Below are positions 15,334 through 20,394 of a DNA stretch of 20,394 nucleotides, piece after piece. The notes under the pieces were generated by a model. The model saw only the letters and a list, made by a program, of their open reading frames with translations, was not told the DNA's origin and made no database searches. Origin of the DNA: Porphyromonadaceae bacterium UBA4277 (GTDB lineage Bacteria > Bacteroidota > Bacteroidia > Bacteroidales > Muribaculaceae); assembly GCA_002395965.1 (NCBI GenBank), contig DGVT01000013.1:6362-26755 (forward strand). Reading direction: 5' to 3'. The position numbers and the translations under genes were made by a program. Every line of letters begins with the position of its first letter. Position 1 is the first letter of the stretch.

Positions 15334-16026
15334 ATGAAACGTAAGATAATCATAGCCATCGACGGCTATTCATCTACCGGCAAGAGCACTATGGCCAAGA
15401 CTCTGGCTAGAGCCATAGGTTATGCCTATATCGACACCGGTGCCATGTACCGTGCCGTGACACTCTATGCTCTGGAGCATGATATGTTCAGTGGCGACAG
15501 TGTTGATCTGGCAGCCCTCGAGGCTGCACTGCCACAGGTGAAAATCACCTTCAAGGCCGGTGCCGAAGGTCGTAACGAGACCTATCTCAATGGCCGCAAT
15601 GTGGAGGCCGAGATACGCTCGATGCGTGTGAGTGACAAGGTGAGCATTATAGCGGCCATAGGCTTTGTGCGGCGCGACATGGTGCGTCAGCAGCAGGCCA
15701 TGGGTGTGGAAAAAGGCATTGTGATGGATGGCCGCGACATTGGCACGGTGGTGTTTCCACAGGCCGAGATGAAGGTGTTTGTCACTGCCAGTGCTCAGGT
15801 GCGTGCCCAGCGCCGCTACGACGAGCTGAGGGCTAAAGGTGACACCTCGGTGACGTTTGACGAAGTGCTGCACAACGTCACCGAGCGCGACCGCATCGAC
15901 ACCACGCGCAAGGAGAGCCCGCTGCGGCAGGCCGACGATGCCCTGGTGCTCGACAACTCGCACATGACCATCGACGAGCAAAACCGCTGGCTGCTGGAGC
16001 AGTACGAAAATGCGGTTAAGGTGTAA
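15334..16026 (+). CDS. cmk: Cytidylate kinase
   Basis: A 230-residue (d)CMP kinase, which phosphorylates CMP and dCMP from ATP in pyrimidine nucleotide synthesis. The P-loop is GYSSTGKST (11-19, K17). The CMP-binding segment is DTGAMYRAV (34-42), DGRDIGTVVFP (132-142) is the conserved core, and the LID arginines lie in RDRIDTTRKE (185-194). Length and order are normal. TAACTTCG (15299-15306) is a one-mismatch -7 box a suitable distance upstream. It precedes ispH with a 167-base gap filled by repeats. The N-terminus is set by the ATG at 15334 directly before the P-loop strand. Confidence 0.96.
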   Translation: MKRKIIIAIDGYSSTGKSTMAKTLARAIGYAYIDTGAMYRAVTLYALEHDMFSGDSVDLAALEAALPQVKITFKAGAEGRNETYLNGRNVEAEIRSMRVSDKVSIIAAIGFVRRDMVRQQQAMGVEKGIVMDGRDIGTVVFPQAEMKVFVTASAQVRAQRRYDELRAKGDTSVTFDEVLHNVTERDRIDTTRKESPLRQADDALVLDNSHMTIDEQNRWLLEQYENAVKV

Positions 16027-16047
16027 GGTGTAAGGAGAAAAGGGCTA

Positions 16048-16062
16048 CCAAGCAATGCTTGG
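16048..16062. other. Small perfect hairpin after cmk
   Basis: CCAAGC-AAT-GCTTGG-type palindrome between cmk and ispH with no T-run. It may be a processing site or a decayed terminator. Confidence 0.35.
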
Positions 16063-16117
16063 CACTACTTGACGGCTTGCCTGCATTCATTATTCATAAT
16101 TAAAAAAGCGTTAGCCC

Positions 16118-16184
16118 GCTTGTTTACTCGTTTACTTGTCTGCTTGTTTACTCGTTTACTTGTCTGCTTGTTTACTTGTTTACT
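16118..16184. repeat. 24-base tandem repeat directly before ispH
   Basis: Two full copies (16118-16141, 16142-16165) and a shortened third (16166-16184) of a unit GCTTGTTTACTCGTTTACTT plus GTCT, ending 9 bases before the ispH ATG. On the minus strand it is the GTAAACRA array that begins intergenic repeats A and B, and the adjoining bases (about 16093-16118) also match the GCGGGCTGACGC...AATTATGAAT flank. It therefore looks like an inverted fragment of the same repeat family. Confidence 0.8.
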
Positions 16185-16193
16185 AAAAAGAAT

Positions 16194-17066
16194 ATGATTG
16201 AGATTGATAAAGGTTCGGGGTTCTGCTTTGGTGTGACTACTGCCATTAGCAAAGCTGAAGAGGAGTTGAAGAAGTCAGGGCATCTGTATTGCCTTGGCGA
16301 CATTGTGCACAACTCTAACGAGGTGGCTCGCCTGGAAGAAACAGGGCTGGAGACCATCACTCACGATCAGCTGCGCGAGTTGCACGACGTCAAGGTGTTG
16401 CTTCGTGCGCATGGCGAGCCGCCTGAGACCTACGCGATAGCTCGACGCAATAATATTGAAATCATCGATGCCACATGCCCTGTGGTGCTCAAGCTGCAGC
16501 AGCGCATAGCGCAATCCTATGACGAGGGTGGTGGCGAGGAGAAGCCACAAATAGTGATCTATGGCAAGCGTGGTCATGCCGAAGTCAATGGCCTGGTAGG
16601 TCAGACCGACGGCACTGCCCTTGTCATCGAGAGCGTGGATGAGATTGACAAGATAGACTATTCGCGGCCGGTAATCCTTTACTCACAGACCACCAAGTCG
16701 CTGCAGGGTTTCAAGCAGATTGTGGAGGAAATCAAGCAGCGCATGAAACGCGGTGTTAAGTTTGAGTATTACGATACCATTTGCCGCTCGGTGGCCAACC
16801 GCATTCCACAAATCCGCGAGTTTGCCAGCCGGCATGAGCTCATACTCTTTGTGTGTGGCAGCAAGAGCAGTAACGGTCGCATCCTGTTTGCCGAATGCCT
16901 TGCCGCTAATGCTAATTCTCACCTGATCAGCAATGAAACAGAAATAGACCCCGCGTGGCTTGCGGGCCGGCTGAGCATAGGCATCTGTGGTGCCACCTCA
17001 ACGCCTCGCTGGCTCATGGCGCAGGTCAAGGATTACGTTACCGGCCTTAAGCCGAATGATGCATAA
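16194..17066 (+). CDS. ispH: 4-hydroxy-3-methylbut-2-enyl diphosphate reductase
   Basis: A 290-residue iron-sulfur enzyme for the last step of the MEP isoprenoid pathway, making IPP and DMAPP from HMBPP. The three cluster cysteines are C11 (GSGFCFGV), C95 (DATCPVV) and C197 (YDTICRSV). Substrate contacts are also in place: H40 (VHN), H73 (AHGEP), H128 and E130 (RGHAEV), and the S-S-N group in CGSKSSNG (225-227). The ATG at 16194 gives the normal N-terminus; an in-frame TTG at 16176 would add six residues from the tandem repeat and is unlikely. The family-typical region after the third cysteine (RSVANRIPQI) is present. It is followed by a convergent terminator. Confidence 0.97.
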   Translation: MIEIDKGSGFCFGVTTAISKAEEELKKSGHLYCLGDIVHNSNEVARLEETGLETITHDQLRELHDVKVLLRAHGEPPETYAIARRNNIEIIDATCPVVLKLQQRIAQSYDEGGGEEKPQIVIYGKRGHAEVNGLVGQTDGTALVIESVDEIDKIDYSRPVILYSQTTKSLQGFKQIVEEIKQRMKRGVKFEYYDTICRSVANRIPQIREFASRHELILFVCGSKSSNGRILFAECLAANANSHLISNETEIDPAWLAGRLSIGICGATSTPRWLMAQVKDYVTGLKPNDA

Positions 17067-17093
17067 GTTTTTCTCTGTCGTTCACACAGTGTA

Positions 17094-17134
17094 AAACTAA
17101 AGAACCGGGCAGCTATGGCTCGGTTCTTTAGTTT
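17094..17134. terminator. Bidirectional terminator between convergent genes
   Basis: Perfect 14-base arms (17094-17107 and 17121-17134) starting AAACTAAAGAACCG, with a 13-base loop. The A/T-rich outer arm ends provide T-tracts on both strands, so it can serve both ispH and the convergent beta-helix gene. Confidence 0.75.
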
Positions 17135-17161
17135 ATGGATACTACTATTCAGGGTGTGCCG

Positions 17162-18640
17162 TTACTTCACAATCACCTTGCGGCCGTCCTTGATGTAGAT
17201 GCCTGCGGCGGGATTGGTCAGTTGCTGGCCGTTGATGTTGTAGTAGCGGTTGCTGTCCTTGTCGGCACTTGCTTCGATGTCGGTGATGGCCGTGTTGGCT
17301 CTGTAGGGAGGCATGAAGTGAACGATGCCTAACGTTGCGATGTCGGCCTGATGCACAATCACGTTCTCGATGAGTTCTTCGGTTTGCTCGGTCACGTTCC
17401 ACTTGTTGCCTTGTGCGAAGCTCTCCGAGAGAGTGTTGTTATACCAGTCGTAGAGCATGCCTCCGTTTCCGTTGTCGATAAACACGTTCTCTCCGGGGTT
17501 AAACTCAACGTCATTGCGGTTGTTGCCCACATAGCCTGCATTGACATGTGTGTTGGGTGTGCTGGCATTTCCAATCACAGTCACTCCCCACAGGTTGCCC
17601 TGGATGGTGTTTGCACGCAAGTAGGCGTTGGCCTCATTCGTTGCGCCGTTGCAGGTGATGTTGATGCCGCTGCCGCCGGCGTTGGCATTGGCGATGTACT
17701 TGTTGTTAAGCACAGTGTTTTCCTCGATGCGGATGTTTCCGCCTCCGGTCAGTGTGATGCCGTAGGAGCAGTCCTGCACATGGTTGTTACGCACATAGAT
17801 GGTCCCGGCCGTTGATGTGCCCAGCAAGTTGCTCACAGCGATGCCTCCTGCCCGGGTGTTCTCGGCCGGGCCTGAAATGAAGTTCCCATCGATAATAATG
17901 TCGTTGTTGTTGATACTCAGGTTAATTGCCGGGTAAAGGCGAGTGCTTGTAATGCTTTTGGTGATAGTACACTCTGTGATGGTGATCCCAACGCCCGCGT
18001 TTGCGCCTGAGGCTACTGATGACAGCTGATTGTCGGTGAATATGCAGTTTTTAATCTCATTGCCTGTGCATGAGCTGGTGAAGTTGATGGCCGAGTTGCC
18101 ACTCTTGCTGTTGTGCTCGTTGAATGTGCAATCTTCAACTTTCAGACAGCCGTTAGTGCTGCCGAAGTTAAGCCCCACTTTGTCGAATGTGCATCCGCTT
18201 ATCGTGGCACTGGTGTTGTCGCCAAAGATGCGGAAACCCTTGGCCGTGGCTTCGCTACCCTCGGCAGCACCAAATGTGGCATTGGTGGCCGTGAGTGTGC
18301 CGCTCATTTCGATCATGCCTGCGCCGGCAAAGAGCAAGGTCTCGTCCTGGCCGATAGTGAGGTCGTTGCCCTCGATGAGTGTGAGGTAGGACTTTGAAAG
18401 CACTATGTTGTTGTCGTCGAACCCGATGCCCGAAACGCCGTCGGCCAGCTTGGTGGGCAATGTGAGCGTATATACGTTTCCGTCAACGCTGATGCCTATT
18501 GTTTCGGTGACAGTCTCATCGCCGCTGGCATAGGAGTTTTCGGTTGTGCCTACTATTTGAGCCAGGTCGGCAAGGGTGTAAACTTTGGCCTGTGCTATGA
18601 GTGCGCCGGCTAAAAGTGTCAGGGTAAAGATTTTTTTCAT
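17162..18640 (-). CDS. T9SS-secreted right-handed beta-helix protein
   Basis: A 492-residue exported protein. Residues 1-18 are a signal peptide (cleavage after AQA). From about 60 to 430 it consists of short repeated strand-turn units with Asn/Cys ladders such as TISGCTFDKV, LKVEDCTFNEH, EIKNCIFTDN, ITITECTITKS and IYVRNNHVQDC, the pattern of a parallel beta-helix (pectate-lyase/NosD-like superfamily). The last 40 residues (about 453-492) are a type A T9SS sorting signal: RYYNINGQQL, a Pro-Ala turn, GIYIKDGRKVIVK. I see no clear lyase active site, so polysaccharide binding or cleavage is only a possibility. The start is supported by the signal peptide and by a -7 box 28 bases upstream. Confidence 0.87.
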   Translation of the reverse strand: MKKIFTLTLLAGALIAQAKVYTLADLAQIVGTTENSYASGDETVTETIGISVDGNVYTLTLPTKLADGVSGIGFDDNNIVLSKSYLTLIEGNDLTIGQDETLLFAGAGMIEMSGTLTATNATFGAAEGSEATAKGFRIFGDNTSATISGCTFDKVGLNFGSTNGCLKVEDCTFNEHNSKSGNSAINFTSSCTGNEIKNCIFTDNQLSSVASGANAGVGITITECTITKSITSTRLYPAINLSINNNDIIIDGNFISGPAENTRAGGIAVSNLLGTSTAGTIYVRNNHVQDCSYGITLTGGGNIRIEENTVLNNKYIANANAGGSGINITCNGATNEANAYLRANTIQGNLWGVTVIGNASTPNTHVNAGYVGNNRNDVEFNPGENVFIDNGNGGMLYDWYNNTLSESFAQGNKWNVTEQTEELIENVIVHQADIATLGIVHFMPPYRANTAITDIEASADKDSNRYYNINGQQLTNPAAGIYIKDGRKVIVK

Positions 18641-18668
18641 AGAGATTTAATTAGAGTGTTAATAAAAA

Positions 18669-18676
18669 CAAATATA
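18669..18676 (-). promoter_or_regulatory. -7 box of the beta-helix gene
   Basis: TATATTTG on the minus strand fits TAnnTTTG exactly and lies 28 bases before the ATG. No TTG is found at the right distance upstream, where the inverted repeat 18673-18703 lies instead. Confidence 0.4.
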
Positions 18677-18703
18677 ATGAGGCGCATTAATTGCCTCATT
18701 ATA
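18673..18703 (-). terminator. Hairpin after the NUDIX gene
   Basis: Perfect 11-base arms TATAATGAGGC and GCCTCATTATA with a 9-base loop; on the minus strand a T-rich stretch (TATTTGTTTTTA) follows. It probably ends the PrcB-like/NUDIX transcript. It overlaps the -7 box of the next gene by 4 bases, so it might also act as an operator. Confidence 0.6.
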
Positions 18704-18743
18704 AATTTATATGGAAATCCTGGCCATAGCCAAAGATTTTCAA

Positions 18744-19265
18744 TTAGCGTGTCAAGGTGTGGTAATAAATCATGTCTATTTCCTCGTAGGTGAAGTCGCT
18801 GCTCATGAAATTTCCGGTCTTGAGCTTGAGGAAGTGCGACATTCGCTCGAGTGCCTGCTCGAAAATCATCTGGTGGTCGAATGCCAGTTCGGGCAGTTTG
18901 TTGATGGGGAACCACTGTGCCTGCGCTGCATCGTCGCCCCCGGCGACGTCGGTGGTGCGAATGAGAGTGAAATAGGCAATCGAAATCACCCTCTCACGTG
19001 GGTCGCGTTGTGGCTGCGTGAAGGCGCCTAATTGCTCGACGTTGGTCACAGCCAGTCCGGTCTCCTCCATCAGCTCGCGGCGTGCGCCGTCGGGCGCATC
19101 CTCATCGATGTCGAGAAATCCTCCAGGGAATGCCCAGCAGCCTTTATATGGCTCCGCTCCGCGCTGGATGAGCAACACGTTGAGCCTGACGCCGTCGAAC
19201 CCGAAGACCACGCAGTCGGTGGTGACGGCGGGGTGGGGATGTTTATAGGTGTATTCTCCTTGCAT
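18744..19265 (-). CDS. NUDIX hydrolase
   Basis: A 173-residue hydrolase of nucleoside-diphosphate-linked substrates. The NUDIX box is complete at G49-L71: GGFLDIDEDAPDGARREL followed by MEETGL, with E55, R63, E64, E67 and E68 in register. The N-terminal part (PAVTTDCVVFGFDGVRLNVLLIQRG) and the WAFPGGF lead-in are typical of the ADP-ribose or sugar-nucleotide pyrophosphatase branch. The C-terminus (TYEEIDMIYYHTLTR) is too short to hold the winged helix of NrtR regulators. The substrate cannot be told. It lies 24 bases after the PrcB-like gene and is probably co-transcribed with it. Confidence 0.93.
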   Translation of the reverse strand: MQGEYTYKHPHPAVTTDCVVFGFDGVRLNVLLIQRGAEPYKGCWAFPGGFLDIDEDAPDGARRELMEETGLAVTNVEQLGAFTQPQRDPRERVISIAYFTLIRTTDVAGGDDAAQAQWFPINKLPELAFDHQMIFEQALERMSHFLKLKTGNFMSSDFTYEEIDMIYYHTLTR

Positions 19266-19289
19266 AGCTGTGTGGGTGATTTGAGTGTG

Positions 19290-19757
19290 TTATTTTTTCT
19301 TGAAGATGAATTCCATTTGGGTGTCAACGGCCGGTTTGTCGATAATCACGGCGGTGAAAGGCACCACGGTGTATTCCTGCTTGTTGCCCTTTCTCACCCG
19401 GTAGTTGAAGAACACGGTGTTGCCCACCTGCGATATTTCGCCGGGAATGACTGCCGTGGCGCGGTTGGTGCGCGGCAGGATGACGGCCAGCACATATTGT
19501 GTCTTGAAATCGACTTGTGGGGCTTGTCCGTTACGCCCCATCACGATGGCTTCTTCAAAGTACTTATTGAATTGTTCCTCGTTATCGATAATCACGTTTT
19601 GGGTTTTCTTAGTCACCATGTGGCTTTTCACCAGATAGTTCTGTAGCTCGGTGTAATTGATGGGGTAGGCTTGTGCTTCGAGCTTGTCCTTAGCGTTGCA
19701 CTGTAGCCCCATCATTGTAATAGTTACGATGAGAGCAATGTATATGGCTTGTTTCAT
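19290..19757 (-). CDS. Periplasmic PrcB-like protein
   Basis: A 155-residue exported protein. Residues 1-22 are a Sec signal peptide; cysteine 20 lies in GLQC, which is not a good lipobox, so I do not call it a lipoprotein. The mature part runs VIIDNEEQFNKYFEEA (55-70), VDFKTQYVLAVILP (82-95), ISQVGNTVFFNYRV (108-121) and EYTVVPFTAVIIDKP (127-141). This is the strand plan of the PrcB C-terminal domain, associated with protease complexes or inhibitors in some bacteria; the resemblance is moderate. It is first in an operon with the NUDIX gene. TAACTTTG upstream gives a convincing -7 box. Confidence 0.75.
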   Translation of the reverse strand: MKQAIYIALIVTITMMGLQCNAKDKLEAQAYPINYTELQNYLVKSHMVTKKTQNVIIDNEEQFNKYFEEAIVMGRNGQAPQVDFKTQYVLAVILPRTNRATAVIPGEISQVGNTVFFNYRVRKGNKQEYTVVPFTAVIIDKPAVDTQMEFIFKKK

Positions 19758-19833
19758 GAGATTAATGTGTTTATAGTGTGAATATCTAACAGGCTAAACA
19801 GTGGCAAATTTTGTGCCATGCTTCACCGATTTG

Positions 19834-19841
19834 CAAAGTTA
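19834..19841 (-). promoter_or_regulatory. -7 box of the PrcB-like/NUDIX operon
   Basis: TAACTTTG followed by CA on the minus strand matches the usual Bacteroidetes -7 form, 76 bases before the ATG. No TTG lies exactly 20 bases upstream. A small TGGCA/TGCCA hairpin lies in the leader (19802-19818). Confidence 0.5.
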
Positions 19842-19984
19842 CAAAATAAATGAGAATTATGAATTAAGAAATATGAATTATTTGTGATGCCCTGTGCCGT
19901 GATGCCGTAAATGCGCATTGCGGTGCACAGAGTGTGATGTTATGGGCTGCAACTGCAGGTGTGGGCATAAAGCCGTGTGCGGGG

Positions 19985-20394
19985 TTACTGCCGGTTTATG
20001 TCGAGATTTGCATAATAATGCTTCAGCACATCGGCAGCAGCTGCAAACGACGACTGCCTGCTTGCCAGCACCATGCGCTGCTTGACCTGTAGCATGTGCT
20101 GCACGTCGGGGTCGCTGTAGAAGTGTGCCTTGAGCTGCTCGTTGATGGTCTCATACATCCAGTATTTCTCTTGCTGGCGGCGTCGCTGCTCGAAGTAGCC
20201 GTTGGCCTTCACATGGTCGAAGTAGCGGTCGATCATGTCCCACACGCCATCGATGTTGAGCTCGTAGTAGCCCGAGTAGGTCGTCACCTCTGGCGTCCAT
20301 CCGCTGGGCGGGAGCGGGAACAGATGCAGTGCGTTGCGGAACTGTGCTGCGGCCAGGTTGGCACGCTCGATGTTGTCGCCGTCGGCCTTGTTGA
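19985..20394 (-). CDS. meaB: Methylmalonyl-CoA mutase-associated GTPase MeaB, C-terminal part
   Basis: The last 135 residues of a gene that continues past the right edge. The reading frame is open to the edge, so the GTG near 20287 is not the start. The first visible residues, NKADGDN, are the guanine-specificity motif (NKxD) of the G3E/MeaB GTPases. They are followed by the family's QFRNALHLFP, GWTPEVTTYSGYY, IDGVWDMIDRYF, NGYFEQRRRQQEKYWMYETI and FYSDPDV segments. MeaB/MMAA proteins gate cofactor delivery and protect adenosylcobalamin-dependent methylmalonyl-CoA mutase, which serves succinate-propionate metabolism in Bacteroidales. The mutase genes are not in view. The 227-base gap to the PrcB-like gene, with its own -7 box, suggests a separate transcript. 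Confidence 0.93.
   Translation of the reverse strand, partial: NKADGDNIERANLAAAQFRNALHLFPLPPSGWTPEVTTYSGYYELNIDGVWDMIDRYFDHVKANGYFEQRRRQQEKYWMYETINEQLKAHFYSDPDVQHMLQVKQRMVLASRQSSFAAAADVLKHYYANLDINRQ

Noticed and set aside
16176..16193. TTG start adding six residues to IspH
   Set aside because: The added residues come from the tandem repeat and the ATG at 16194 gives the usual family N-terminus.
20285..20287. GTG as start of a separate 100-residue gene
   Set aside because: The frame stays open to the edge and the upstream residues are the NKAD motif and conserved MeaB sequence, so the GTG encodes an internal valine.

Overview
The window looks like chromosomal DNA of a gut-type Bacteroidales bacterium. 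A Muribaculaceae- or Prevotella-like genome is my best guess; the family is inferred, not proven. The signs are: several secreted proteins with Bacteroidetes type IX secretion (T9SS) C-terminal signatures ending in a Tyr-Tyr-Asn...IVK pattern; a Sec lipoprotein; a LytS/LytTR two-component pair; a methylmalonyl-CoA mutase chaperone; and promoters of the Bacteroidetes form TTG-N20-TAnnTTTG.

Layout. Bases 1-513 hold the first copy (A) of a long intergenic repeat, followed by a 986-residue secreted protein with a C-terminal dockerin-like double calcium loop (514-3474). Copy B of the repeat (about 3483-3995) comes next, then a lipoprotein with Tudor/SH3-like segments (4085-4987) and its terminator. 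A YoeB-type toxin-antitoxin operon on the minus strand (5204-5726) lies beside a RAYT/IS200-like transposase gene framed by 88-base imperfect inverted repeats made of REP palindromes (5977-6622). A minus-strand LytS-type sensor kinase overlaps its LytTR response regulator (6747-8541). Upstream is a gene-free stretch (8542-9203) with four consecutive palindromes sharing one core, then the promoter of a 1390-residue multidomain secreted T9SS substrate (9204-13376). Copy C of the intergenic repeat follows at once.

The right third carries a two-gene minus-strand unit: a glutamine/glycine/tyrosine/proline repeat protein with prion-like composition and a TerB-like protein (14022-15180). Divergent from it are the housekeeping genes cmk (15334-16026) and ispH (16194-17066). 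A 24-base tandem repeat sits directly before the ispH start; together with its flank it resembles an inverted fragment of the same intergenic repeat family. Convergent to ispH is a secreted beta-helix protein (17162-18640), preceded by a NUDIX hydrolase and a PrcB-like periplasmic protein in one operon (18744-19757). The 3' part of meaB runs off the right edge.

Working together. The TA pair, the kinase/regulator pair, the Q-rich/TerB pair and the PrcB-like/NUDIX pair are the clear operons. The three large secreted proteins are probably surface or extracellular adhesive or glycan-facing proteins. The most unusual features are the three near-identical intergenic repeats with 40-base inverted arms placed exactly between secreted-protein genes, the REP-framed transposase, the quadruple palindrome array, and the prion-like protein paired with a TerB-like protein. 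I saw no tRNA, rRNA or CRISPR array.
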